Of a DNA stretch of 64,000 nt, positions 15,377 through 23,491 are shown in pieces; positions within the stretch are counted from its first letter, which is position 1; every line of letters starts with the position of its first letter. The position numbers were made by a program, and so were the translations under genes. Origin of the DNA: BOG-908 sp965198825 (GTDB taxonomy: Bacteria; Pseudomonadota; Alphaproteobacteria; Acetobacterales; Acetobacteraceae); contig CBDAQB010000003.1 in assembly GCA_965198825.1 (NCBI GenBank), forward strand, positions 2,170,001 through 2,234,000, written 5' to 3'. The notes under the pieces are model-generated. The model had not been told where the DNA came from. It saw only the letters and a program-made list of their open reading frames with translations, and searched no databases.

Positions 15377-16486
15377 TCATTTTCCTTGGCGATTGCTCAG
15401 CCGTTTCCTGGCTGCGTTGGTGAATTGGTCCTGCGTCGGCCTGGCGTATCGCCGTGCCATCTGCGGCGTCTTGTGACCGCTGTGCGTGCTCATGCTGATG
15501 ACATCGGCGCCGCTGTCGCTCAGCTCGGTCATGGTGGTGGCGCGCAAATCGCGAAATTGAATATCGGGCGGAAGACCGGCGGCCGTCGCCACGTCTCGCC
15601 AATCATGGCGGAAGGTGTGCGGGCTGTAGGGCAAGCCGGTGCGCTCGTGAATGAGCACGTGGGCCGGCGGGACGCGCTGCGGGACGGCCGTCAAAGCTGC
15701 CTGCTTCGCGTTCGCTCTCGCCTCTGCCAGGGCCTGGGCCAATACCGGGTAGACGTCGGCGTTCACCGGCAATGTGCGTTTCGTCTTGCTGGTGTCGACT
15801 TCCTCGGCCTCGAGGGCCGACCAGGTGAGAGCGAGCACGTCTCCCTGGCGGTGACCGAACCAGTAGCCGATCAGGGTGGCGAGGCCGAGGCTGGGGCGGC
15901 CTAGCTCGTCGGCCTTGGCGACCACCTGGTCAACCTGCTCCGGCGTCCACAAAGCCGTGCGGGGCTTGATCCCGGCCAGCTCCATGCTTGCCCAGGGATT
16001 TGCGGGATCGACCATCTCGCGCCTGGCTGCCCACTTCCAGACGCGCCTGGCGAAGCGGCAGGCATAGTTCGCCGTGGCGTTCCCCTTGCTCTTCTTCAGC
16101 TCGGCATAGAGCCCGTCTGCATGGCGCGCTTTGACGGCCAGCGCGGGCAGCTCGCCGAGGGTGCGGCTACCGATCGGAAAAGGCCGCAAGATGCCCCTGG
16201 CAAGCCAGCGGTAGTCCTTCTGGGTCGACGCGGCGAGGCCCTTGCACCGCTCGCTCTCGAGGAACGCCTCGAGCACCCACGCGACGCTGCCGACGACCGG
16301 CTGTCCTGGGCCCATGCCCAGGTGATCGCGATTGAGCGTGCGGATGTAAGCCCAGGCGGCAGCTTGATCCGTACCGGCCGCCTTGGTTTTCAGGTTATGG
16401 CTTTTCCGCAGCCGGTCGGGCGGGTCCCAATACCAGTGGCCCTTAACGAGCTTTGCGTGCGGCGGCCGGTCTGATGCCGAATTCAT
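15377..16486 (-). CDS. Prophage integrase, tyrosine recombinase
   Basis: The protein has 369 residues. A SAM-like core-binding domain (ESERCKGLAASTQKDYRWL) is followed by a catalytic domain. The active-site residues visible are Arg in the GHRQGD segment (about 212), Arg in FRDLRATTMTEL (about 313), His in SGHK and the nucleophile Tyr in ARRYARP (about 345). The start at 16486 has a strong GAGGAG Shine-Dalgarno; an ATG at 16510 is less likely. It catalyses integration at the adjacent tRNA-Lys. The gene overlaps the excisionase-like gene upstream. Confidence 0.93.
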   Translation of the reverse strand: MNSASDRPPHAKLVKGHWYWDPPDRLRKSHNLKTKAAGTDQAAAWAYIRTLNRDHLGMGPGQPVVGSVAWVLEAFLESERCKGLAASTQKDYRWLARGILRPFPIGSRTLGELPALAVKARHADGLYAELKKSKGNATANYACRFARRVWKWAARREMVDPANPWASMELAGIKPRTALWTPEQVDQVVAKADELGRPSLGLATLIGYWFGHRQGDVLALTWSALEAEEVDTSKTKRTLPVNADVYPVLAQALAEARANAKQAALTAVPQRVPPAHVLIHERTGLPYSPHTFRHDWRDVATAAGLPPDIQFRDLRATTMTELSDSGADVISMSTHSGHKTPQMARRYARPTQDQFTNAARKRLSNRQGK

Positions 16487-16730
16487 GGTCGAGCTCCTCG
16501 ACGGCCGCATCGATGTGGGACGGGATGGCCGAGGCCCTGTCCACTGCGCGATCGACAGCGTGCCTGTCCCAGCGCGCGGAGGAAAGTGCCGCGTCGCAAC
16601 CCCATAGCGGTCCTGGCACCTGCCCCTTGTCCATCCTGCTCTGCAGCTCGGCGTCGGGCACCTGAAGATAGGCGCGCAGCTGCTCGCGCTTCAGCAGCCG
16701 TGGTGCGCCCCATTGCCAGCTGACACCCAT
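16443..16730 (-). CDS. AlpA/excisionase-like HTH protein
   Basis: The protein has 95 residues: an N-terminal MerR/AlpA-like helix-turn-helix (RLLKREQLRAYLQVPDAEL) and the common end of such proteins (ARWDRHAVDRAVDRA). These proteins act as recombination directionality factors or as small regulators. Its position directly before the integrase fits an excisionase. It starts in a TGATG overlap with the preceding gene. Confidence 0.65.
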   Translation of the reverse strand: MGVSWQWGAPRLLKREQLRAYLQVPDAELQSRMDKGQVPGPLWGCDAALSSARWDRHAVDRAVDRASAIPSHIDAAVEELDHEFGIRPAAARKAR

Positions 16731-17416
16731 CAGGCGGCCTTCCTCGCTCGTTTTGGCCGGGCCGGAATGGGCTTCGCCGCCCTGCCCTTCTCACGCGCCG
16801 GCTTCGCTGTGCCGCTGACCGCTGGTAGCGTCAGCAGGCCACACCGGATGAGCTGGCGGTGCTGGGCAATCAGCGCCTGGCTGGCGGCCGCCAGGCGCTG
16901 CGTCGGCTCATCGACGTGCTGCGCGTAGTTCGTGTCGAGGTAGGCGGAGAGATCATCAAGGCTCGCGACGACCGCGCCGGCCTTCTGCGGGAAAGCCTGG
17001 TCATTCAGCTTGGGCAAGCCGCCCATCGATGAATGCGGCTGGAACTCCATGGTCCAGTCCGCGACATGGCCGAAGCGGCTGCGAGCTACCTGAATGACGA
17101 TCCTGATGCCGCCGCTGAGGAGTGTCAGCGCCTCGCACGGGTTTTCGAACACTCCGTGCTCGTTGAGGCCGTCCTCGACCTCATAGTCCTTCGGCTCGGC
17201 CATGACGGCTGCGGTCAACGCCTCGTCGACAACCCATTGCACCTGCAGCTTCACGCCGGCTTTGCGGCTGTCGCGGCTGAGCTTGCGTAGTTGCGGGATC
17301 GTCAGGTCCTGGACGGCATGCACCATCCGGGCGTGCTCAGAAACCCCGCCATCGTCCTCCATGTCGGGGAGAAACGGCATCGTCAATTGGCCGACTGGAT
17401 TAACTCGCGATGGCAT
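16730..17416 (-). CDS. Conserved phage protein of unknown function
   Basis: The protein has 228 residues, is probably soluble and has a basic, Ala/Lys/Pro-rich tail (REKGRAAKPIPARPKRARKA) that may bind nucleic acid. The middle contains DLTIPQLRKLSRDSRKAGVK. Its start overlaps the end of the helicase-methylase gene by 17 bases and has AGGA just upstream. An ATG at 17380 is an alternative. No family is recognised. Confidence 0.55.
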   Translation of the reverse strand: MPSRVNPVGQLTMPFLPDMEDDGGVSEHARMVHAVQDLTIPQLRKLSRDSRKAGVKLQVQWVVDEALTAAVMAEPKDYEVEDGLNEHGVFENPCEALTLLSGGIRIVIQVARSRFGHVADWTMEFQPHSSMGGLPKLNDQAFPQKAGAVVASLDDLSAYLDTNYAQHVDEPTQRLAAASQALIAQHRQLIRCGLLTLPAVSGTAKPAREKGRAAKPIPARPKRARKAA

Positions 17417-19940
17417 GGGGTTCCTCGCTCACCAGCGCAGCCTCCACGTCAAACAGGGTGGGCATGGAACTGTCGCGTGCTGTCTCTCGAACATGTCGCA
17501 GCCCGTCGCGGTAGTAATCGGTGCTGAGCTCGACGGCCCGGCCGCGTCGACCCATGCGAAGCGCGACGCAGGGGACGGTGAACAGGCCGCCGAAAGGGTC
17601 GAAGACGAGCTCGCCCTTGTTCGTGAAGCGATTGATCAGCCGTTGCACGATATCAAATTGCAGCGGGCAAATATGCTGCACCAGGTTGCGCTGTGCCTGG
17701 GCGCCGTTGAGAGTGCGCATGCGGTTCACGTCGTGCCAAATATCCGGGTCGTGGCTCGCGACGCCGATGGCCGAAAAGGTGCTCGGCAAGCGCGTGTCCA
17801 GTTCCTCTGCAAGCTTCACGTGCGCCGCGTAGTTGTAGACCGCACGCAGCGTCGCCTCCGGAAAATGCTTCGCCAGCCGATCAGGCCCGTAACCAGCAAA
17901 TTCTTCCGCAGTCAGAAAGCGGTTGCCGGATGAGCGCCAGAAGGCGGAGGCGTCGATCTGCCACTGGCCGCGCGAATACTCCGCCTTGGATTTGCTCACC
18001 GGCACGTCAGCGTAGGCGGTTGCCGTGTCGGTCGGTAGCTTGCGGAGCAGCAGCACATATTCGGGCGATCCGACGCCCATCTTGGAGCCGTCCTTGCATT
18101 GCTCCGACCAGCCGAGGCGATAGGTCTGATTGTTCTCCCGCACCACGTCTGTGTTGATCGTGATCATTCCCATGTAGGCGAAGCCATGCCGACGGTAATG
18201 GGCGATGCAGTCGGCATGAAACGGATCGACGGTCGGCATGCCGAGGCCGGTGACGTTGCCGAAGCGGATGCGATCCTTCACGTGTATGGCAGCCACCCGG
18301 CCAGGCCGCAGGATCCTCAGCAGGTTTGGCGTTAGGAAGTCCATCTGCGCGAAGAAGCGCACATTGTCGTCGTTGTGGCCAAAGTCCTCATAGGAAATGC
18401 TGTATTCGTAGTGATTTCCGAAGGGGATGCTGGTGACGATCAGGTCGACGCTGTCGGTCTCCATGATCGCCGCCTCTGCGACACAATCATTGTGCGCGAC
18501 CTCGTAGCGATCGCCGGTTTCGATGACGCGCTTGACACCGATGGTGCGGGCGAGTTCGGCCTCTATACCCAAAGTCGAGAGCCCATGTTCGGCGATCAGT
18601 GTGGCCATGCGGGCGGTGAGAGCGTCGTGCTCGGCCCACTTGCGCTGCAGCTCGCGCTTCACCTCCCGTTCGGTCTCGCAGTAGATGATGTCGATCTCGC
18701 ACTGGTGCGGCTGCAGGAAGCGCCGGATGCGGTGAATCGCCTGGATGAAGTCGTTGAACTTGTAGCCTATGCCAAGGAAGATGGCGCGATGGCAGTGGCG
18801 CTGGAAGTTGCAACCGCTGCCGCTGATCTCCGGTTTCGTGGAGAGAATGCGCAGCTCGCCGTTGGCGAAGGCGATGACGCGCCGCTCGCGCTCCTCCAGG
18901 TCGAGTGTACCGTAGACTGAGCTGAAGCCCTGGATGTTGACGCCGGCGAGTGCCTCGCCGATGGCGTGGCGCTCCGCCTCCAGATCGTGCCAGAGGATGA
19001 AATGATCGGCGGGAGCCGCCTGCACGATGGAGATCATCCGCGCTATGCGGGCCGGGATGCTCTCGCGTTTCTCCTTTGCGGCTTGTGGCAGGCCTAGGGC
19101 AGCATCCTTGATCATCAGCAGCTGACCATCGCGGTCCTCGCCGCCTGAAATGTCCTCTGCCGCGACCTCGTGCCAGTTCGTGATCAGCGGCGGGAGGTCA
19201 TAACCTTCATCGGAATGGCCGAGGTCGGAAGGTTTTTGGACGAAGGCTGCCCAGCTGTGCAGCCACCCAAAGAACTCACGCTCCATGTGTTGGTAGAGAG
19301 TGAGGTTTCCGGCCTTGTTGGGGTCCCTCTGAAAGAAACGTGTGAGGGCCTGGCCTGTGTCCATCACGCCAAGGAAGCCGGCGTAGTGGATCAGCTCTTT
19401 GTAGTTATTGGGGCTCGGTGTGGCTGTGGCGACGAAGCGGAACGGCATATCCGCAAATAGGGCCAGGAAGCTCTGGTAGGTCTTGGAACCGAAGCTGCGC
19501 AGCACGCTCGCCTCGTCAAGGCTGGCGGCCGTGAAGAGCGCCAGGTCCAGCTTACCGTCACGCACGCTCTCATAGTTGGTGAGATAGATGCCGTCCGCCT
19601 CCACCTCTTCGCTGCGCCTGACGAACTGAACGGCGATGCCGAGCTTTTCGGCATCAAGGCGAAACTCGTGCCGCACACCAAGCGGCATGACGATCAGAGC
19701 GCGACCGCCCTTTTCAGCCAGCACAAGGCGCATGATTTCGAGCTGGATGAAGCTTTTACCGAGACCGAAAGCGGCGAAGATGGCAGCTCGGCCAAGGCGA
19801 AGCGCCCAAAGGACCAGGTCGATCTGGTGTGGCCGAAGGATTGGGTTAACGGCTTCCGCCGACACATCAAAGCCATGCAGTTTTGCAAAGCGAAATTTTG
19901 ATTGAAGGAAAGCCAGGTAGCCCGCCTGGTCGAGGTTCAT
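17400..19940 (-). CDS. SF2 helicase fused to DNA adenine/cytosine-N4 methyltransferase
   Basis: The protein is large (846 residues) with two parts. The N-terminal half is an SNF2/DEAD-type ATPase: Walker A FGLGKS at about 58-63, a Walker B-like DEAS at about 142-145, and a C-terminal helicase domain with QAIHRIRRF. The C-terminal half is a beta-class-like methyltransferase, with TSIPFGN near 507 in place of (D/N/S)PPY/F. The SAM-binding FxGxG-like motif DPFGG is near 780, which is permuted order. Such fusions occur in phages and may protect phage DNA from restriction. The start overlaps the DUF4326 gene stop (ATGA). Target base and site cannot be told from sequence. Confidence 0.8.
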   Translation of the reverse strand: MNLDQAGYLAFLQSKFRFAKLHGFDVSAEAVNPILRPHQIDLVLWALRLGRAAIFAAFGLGKSFIQLEIMRLVLAEKGGRALIVMPLGVRHEFRLDAEKLGIAVQFVRRSEEVEADGIYLTNYESVRDGKLDLALFTAASLDEASVLRSFGSKTYQSFLALFADMPFRFVATATPSPNNYKELIHYAGFLGVMDTGQALTRFFQRDPNKAGNLTLYQHMEREFFGWLHSWAAFVQKPSDLGHSDEGYDLPPLITNWHEVAAEDISGGEDRDGQLLMIKDAALGLPQAAKEKRESIPARIARMISIVQAAPADHFILWHDLEAERHAIGEALAGVNIQGFSSVYGTLDLEERERRVIAFANGELRILSTKPEISGSGCNFQRHCHRAIFLGIGYKFNDFIQAIHRIRRFLQPHQCEIDIIYCETEREVKRELQRKWAEHDALTARMATLIAEHGLSTLGIEAELARTIGVKRVIETGDRYEVAHNDCVAEAAIMETDSVDLIVTSIPFGNHYEYSISYEDFGHNDDNVRFFAQMDFLTPNLLRILRPGRVAAIHVKDRIRFGNVTGLGMPTVDPFHADCIAHYRRHGFAYMGMITINTDVVRENNQTYRLGWSEQCKDGSKMGVGSPEYVLLLRKLPTDTATAYADVPVSKSKAEYSRGQWQIDASAFWRSSGNRFLTAEEFAGYGPDRLAKHFPEATLRAVYNYAAHVKLAEELDTRLPSTFSAIGVASHDPDIWHDVNRMRTLNGAQAQRNLVQHICPLQFDIVQRLINRFTNKGELVFDPFGGLFTVPCVALRMGRRGRAVELSTDYYRDGLRHVRETARDSSMPTLFDVEAALVSEEPHAIAS

Positions 19941-20347
19941 GGGGCGCTCTCCACAAGTAGGTTGGCGATTTCCAGCAGCACGTCGGCATGGCACGGATCG
20001 CAGGCCTCGCATTTCACGCCGGCCGGCTTGCCTTCGGCGTGGTCGGGGCAGAGATGGCAGTGGCACATGAGGTCTCGGCCGGCGAGCTGCGCACGGATGT
20101 CGGCTGCCTGCGCCAGCGCTTCCTCGCGGAACATTTCGACCGCGGTGCCACTCGCAGCGCGTTTACTAGCATGACAAATGCCGTTTGCTGGATCGCGCAG
20201 CGCCCACCAGCCTGCGGTGTCGTAGATTACCTTGAACGGATTGCCCCAACGGCCCGGCCGTGTGACGTCGATTGCGCCCTTCGGCTTGCGCCAGCCTTTT
20301 TCGCGTTTGCGCTGAAAGCGAAGCGGCAGCTTATTGCCGACCGTCAT
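19937..20347 (-). CDS. DUF4326-family protein
   Basis: The protein has 136 residues and shows the family hallmarks RWGNPF, AVEMFR, DLMCHCHLC and the end CHADVLLEIANLL. The Cys/His cluster suggests metal binding. Its biochemical role is not established. DUF4326 is frequent in phages and often lies near DNA-modification genes, as here. It is chained by ATGA overlaps to the genes on both sides. Confidence 0.75.
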   Translation of the reverse strand: MTVGNKLPLRFQRKREKGWRKPKGAIDVTRPGRWGNPFKVIYDTAGWWALRDPANGICHASKRAASGTAVEMFREEALAQAADIRAQLAGRDLMCHCHLCPDHAEGKPAGVKCEACDPCHADVLLEIANLLVESAP

Positions 20348-20847
20348 GACGGCTGCTCATGGCCTTGAACGATGACGAAGGCGCCTGCTCGGAAGACGTG
20401 AGGGATCGGTAATGACCAGGCGTAGAACACTACACTCTTCGTGTCTCCGTCTCGCGGCTCGTCGTAGAACCTGCAGTCTTCGACGAAGCTTTCGAGAGAA
20501 TCAGTGGCGCTTTCGAAATCACCTTCTTCGGCCACGAGGAGTAGACCTCCTGGTGAGACGGCCGGCTCTGGGCTATCAAGCTTCCAGCTCAGGCCTCCGG
20601 CGTCAGACCGCGAAAACGTCAGTAGCCAGATGCCGTAAATTTCGTGCCACTCGAACTCGACGATAGAACCTTCCTTGAGAAGCTCGTTGGGTTCCACGTC
20701 GGGCTTGCCGTCAACCCACGCATAATCGGCAGCCGCAAGCGCATAGGCCCCATCGGCAAGTCTCATGATCCAGGCGTCAGGCGTTGCCCGCGCTGGTGGA
20801 ATGATTTCATCTTGATACTTGGTTGGCAGCCACCTGCGCTCGATCAT
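20344..20847 (-). CDS. Hypothetical phage early protein
   Basis: The protein has 167 residues, is acidic and soluble, starts MIERRWLPTKYQDEIIPPAR and has a WHEIYGIWLLTF strand-rich core. It is chained by ATGA overlaps to both neighbours. The family is not recognised. Confidence 0.5.
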   Translation of the reverse strand: MIERRWLPTKYQDEIIPPARATPDAWIMRLADGAYALAAADYAWVDGKPDVEPNELLKEGSIVEFEWHEIYGIWLLTFSRSDAGGLSWKLDSPEPAVSPGGLLLVAEEGDFESATDSLESFVEDCRFYDEPRDGDTKSVVFYAWSLPIPHVFRAGAFVIVQGHEQPS

Positions 20848-21188
20848 CGTGCTACCTCACGATCGTAGTTGTTGATGGCGGCTGCAAGAATGCCGCGCGC
20901 AACGTGCATGGTTCCGTCGCCAAGCGTTCTGCGCTCACAATGCTCCATGGCATTGAAGGCGGCTTCTATCACCGCTTCGCGCGCCATGTTTTCCAGCGCC
21001 TGCTCGATAGGAATTACTCCATCGAAAGGCACGCTGACGAGAATAAGGGCATCGTCGTTGCTTATGTCGTAGACTGTCGCGTCCTCGACCGCATCGAAGA
21101 TTACGCTTTTGCCGTAGAATTTTGCGAGTGCAACCGCTCTTCGGTTTTTTTCGCTGCCGGGGCCGCAAAAGATGATTACCGCAGGCAT
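20844..21188 (-). CDS. Hypothetical phage early protein
   Basis: The protein has 114 residues. The N-terminus AVIIFCGPGSEKNRRAVALA is beta-strand/loop/helix like a nucleotide-binding fold, but it lacks a proper GKS/T and so is not a clear P-loop. The C-terminal half is helical. A hairpin lies upstream at 21207-21230. The function is unknown. Confidence 0.5.
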   Translation of the reverse strand: MPAVIIFCGPGSEKNRRAVALAKFYGKSVIFDAVEDATVYDISNDDALILVSVPFDGVIPIEQALENMAREAVIEAAFNAMEHCERRTLGDGTMHVARGILAAAINNYDREVAR

Positions 21189-21206
21189 AGCTGCGCTCCA
21201 AAGCTA

Positions 21207-21230
21207 AGCCCCGCCGTTGCCGGCGGGGCT
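21207..21230 (-). terminator. G/C hairpin between early genes, possible terminator or attenuator
   Basis: A perfect 10-bp stem AGCCCCGCCG/CGGCGGGGCT has a 4-base loop and lies just after the 21241 gene stop in the leftward direction. The following sequence is not a T-run, so termination may be partial or the hairpin may protect mRNA ends. Confidence 0.5.
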
Positions 21231-21240
21231 GGTTGAGTGA

Positions 21241-21921
21241 CTAGACGGAGGATGCTGGCGGCGCGGCTGCGGCCGGGCCGGCAGGATCCGTGGCGGGACC
21301 GACCGGAGCAGCACCTGGCGTGCCGACAACAGCCGCAGGCGGCGTGAGGCCGGTAAGAGAACCGGCGGCACTGGCGGTTGTGTCAGCGCCCCCAGGCACA
21401 GTGCTTGCTCCACCAGGGACAGTGCTCGCTCCGCCTGCAACGGTGTTTGCCCCGCCTGAGATGGTGCTGGCCCCGCCGGCCACGGAGTTCGCGCCGCCCG
21501 CGACCGTGTTGGCGCCACCACCCACGGTGCTTGCACCGCCCGGCACGCTTGCTCCGCCAGCCGGGGAAGCGGCTGCCGCTGCAGGAACCGGCTGGGTCGT
21601 GTCGACCGCATCCGCCAGGTCGAGCGAGATGGTGGTCGGCCGGAGGTCGGCAACGATGTCGACCGTGCCTTCGAAAGTCGCGAGACCTTGTGCGTCCGAC
21701 ACGGTGATGGAGATGCCGGTCGCCAAAGGCACGAGAGCATTCAGGATCAGCGCGGCGCTGCTGTCGTCCGACATGGTGCCGATCGAGCCGGCCAAGGAAA
21801 CCGTGTCGCTGACGACGACGCTGAATTTATCGCCGGCACCGGCCGCGACGACATCGCCGCCCGCGTCGAGAACGGTGATGGGGATACGCCGAACGACGTC
21901 GTTCGGAAGCTTGATATTCAT
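21241..21921 (-). CDS. Ala/Gly/Pro-rich protein with GGA(S/N)TVx heptapeptide repeats
   Basis: The protein has 226 residues. The N-terminal 110 residues look like an immunoglobulin-like or beta-sandwich domain (IPITVLDAGGDVVAAGAGDK). About nine tandem heptapeptides of the form GGASTVP/GGANTVA follow, at roughly 21395-21560, and then a disordered Pro/Ala tail. The ATG at 21921 has AAGGAAG upstream; the frame extends to an ATG at 22035 that overlaps the preceding stop. The repeats recall trimeric fibre or passenger repeats, yet the gene lies in the early operon. The role is unknown. Confidence 0.55.
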   Translation of the reverse strand: MNIKLPNDVVRRIPITVLDAGGDVVAAGAGDKFSVVVSDTVSLAGSIGTMSDDSSAALILNALVPLATGISITVSDAQGLATFEGTVDIVADLRPTTISLDLADAVDTTQPVPAAAAASPAGGASVPGGASTVGGGANTVAGGANSVAGGASTISGGANTVAGGASTVPGGASTVPGGADTTASAAGSLTGLTPPAAVVGTPGAAPVGPATDPAGPAAAAPPASSV

Positions 21922-22031
21922 GGTGATGGCTCTTCCTTCAGGGGTGAACAGGAGGATTTGCGGGATGACGGTCCCGTGCCGACGCCCGCACCAGCGCCGG
22001 CAAAACCGGCACAGACGGGAATTTCGATTGG

Positions 22032-22466
22032 TCATGGCGTGAGCTCCGCAGCGCTTTGTGCACTGTTCCTGCCGGCGATCGCGCAGGCGTTCATGGCGAG
22101 CACGATCATCGCCTGCAGGCCTTGTGTCGCATCGTCGGTATGCTCGCGCTCGAAGTCGACGCAGGCGACCTCCATGCCGGTCGCGTCGAGGATCAAACCG
22201 TCCTCGCCAATGCGAAGCGGCAGCTTGATGTGCGGCGCCATCGCGAGAAACGCCTCGCGCTCGCCGGGCTTGCCATCGACGAGCCGAACGGCTGCGCGAA
22301 ACATCAGCAGTTCCTCGCACAGCGAGGCGATGCGTTCGGCGCGATTTCCGATCTCTGTGTCGAACTGCTCCGGAATATCGCTGTCAGGAGCTGCGGCAGG
22401 CGGCGTGTCGATCGCTAAGGCGACGTCGCGTATCGCGTAGAGCTCGTCGTCGGTGATCGTCGTCAT
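22032..22466 (-). CDS. Hypothetical phage early protein
   Basis: The protein has 144 residues and is acidic. It has a helical N-half (GNRAERIASLCEELLMFRAA), a short beta segment and a C-terminal helix. It overlaps the next upstream gene by 4 bases (ATGA). The family is not recognised. Confidence 0.5.
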   Translation of the reverse strand: MTTITDDELYAIRDVALAIDTPPAAAPDSDIPEQFDTEIGNRAERIASLCEELLMFRAAVRLVDGKPGEREAFLAMAPHIKLPLRIGEDGLILDATGMEVACVDFEREHTDDATQGLQAMIVLAMNACAIAGRNSAQSAAELTP

Positions 22467-22762
22467 GCGCGCGGCTCGCAGCCAGGCGCCGACATCACGC
22501 GGCGCGTCGCGAAGTCGACGACGACGCAGCGGTGCGCAGGCTGGGGCTCCGGTGCGCCTGGCGGATCGATCCAGCCGGCGGGAACGGTGAAGTCACCCTC
22601 GCCATCGACGCGCACCACCATGGCGGTGACGACTCCACCCAGAACGTTATCGGCAACGAGCGTGGCTCGCGTCGCGCGGCGAAAGCGCGTCTGGGCTCCT
22701 AGCGGCGCGTAGACGACGACTTGGCGCGGCTTCACTAATCGGCTGATCGTGATGCCGTTCAT
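22463..22762 (-). CDS. Hypothetical phage early protein
   Basis: The protein has 99 residues, is mostly beta and mildly basic (VKPRQVVVYAPLGAQTRFRR), with a C-terminal segment VVDFATRRVM. It is chained by ATGA overlaps to both neighbours. The function is unknown. Confidence 0.5.
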   Translation of the reverse strand: MNGITISRLVKPRQVVVYAPLGAQTRFRRATRATLVADNVLGGVVTAMVVRVDGEGDFTVPAGWIDPPGAPEPQPAHRCVVVDFATRRVMSAPGCEPRA

Positions 22763-23079
22763 GCGGCGTCTCCCTGAACGGCCCTGGGCGCGATGCGGTG
22801 CAGGTGCGGACTGCGCGCGAAGGCGGCGGTGCGCAGCAGTTGCGACACGGCGCGGATCTCGGCGGCAACGAGGGCGTCCCTCTTGGCCCGGGCATCGGCG
22901 GCCAGGTGCATCAGCTCGGCGACGAAAAGCAGTTCGCCTGTCGTGCTTTCACTCGCGAGGGCGACTGCTGCCAGCAGAAGGAGATCGGAAGGCGTCGCGG
23001 GCGCCACGCGTTGCAGGCGCGCCTGCCAGTAAGCCGTGGCTTCGGCAGGTGGCGGCGCCACGCGGCACATGCTGCTCAC
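22759..23079 (-). CDS. Hypothetical phage early protein, helical
   Basis: The protein has 106 residues and is predicted nearly all helix (SDLLLLAAVALASE, AELMHLAADARAKRDALVAA). It is chained by ATGA overlaps to its neighbours. No family is recognised. Confidence 0.5.
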   Translation of the reverse strand: MSSMCRVAPPPAEATAYWQARLQRVAPATPSDLLLLAAVALASESTTGELLFVAELMHLAADARAKRDALVAAEIRAVSQLLRTAAFARSPHLHRIAPRAVQGDAA

Positions 23080-23423
23080 GCGCCGCGCCCCTGGCCGCAG
23101 AAACGCGCCCGCTCAGGTGCCTTCATGACCAGGTGCTGCGCCATATCCAGCACGTTCTGGCCAACGCAGACGCTGATATCAGGCAGGAAGGCCACGTAGG
23201 CGCGGAACGTGTCGGCGGTGATGAGCAGCGCATCGCTGCAAGCCGCATGGCTCGCCAGCATGTAGGCAGCCTGGTGCTGCATCACGAAGGGCGCGTGCGG
23301 ATACCAGATCTGGAGCCGGCGCAAATGGTCGTCGAAATCTTCCTGCTCTATCGCGCTCAGCGCGCGTGAGGCACGGGTCGAAAGACGGAAGGGAGCATGG
23401 GACAGGGACACGGATGCCTCCAT
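23076..23423 (-). CDS. First gene of the leftward early operon, unknown
   Basis: The protein has 115 residues (EQEDFDDHLRRLQIWYPHAP, then a helical hydrophobic middle). It directly follows the repressor-controlled leftward promoter, with a 5' leader of only about 15 bases and no clear Shine-Dalgarno. Immediate-early position suggests a role in taking over the host or in decision control, but no motif is recognised. Confidence 0.5.
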   Translation of the reverse strand: MEASVSLSHAPFRLSTRASRALSAIEQEDFDDHLRRLQIWYPHAPFVMQHQAAYMLASHAACSDALLITADTFRAYVAFLPDISVCVGQNVLDMAQHLVMKAPERARFCGQGRGA

Positions 23424-23444
23424 CGCGGGGTGCGATAGAAATGC

Positions 23445-23473
23445 ATCCTATATGCGTCGCATATGCGCGTCAA
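23445..23473 (-). promoter_or_regulatory. Leftward early promoter with repressor operator
   Basis: On the minus strand TTGACG (23468-23473) is separated by 17 bases from TAGGAT (23445-23450). The 15-base operator ATATGCGTCGCATAT (23450-23464) lies between the two boxes, so bound repressor would block polymerase. A degenerate second site occurs near 23477-23490. Confidence 0.75.
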
Positions 23474-23491
23474 TGCATATGCGCGATGCGC

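Noticed and set aside
17400..20347. Complete restriction-modification or BREX/DISARM-type defence island
   Set aside because: Only a helicase-methylase fusion and DUF4326 are present; no nuclease or other hallmark subunits are seen nearby.
21395..21560. CRISPR-like short repeats
   Set aside because: The 21-base units are contiguous, in frame and code for heptapeptides; there are no spacers.
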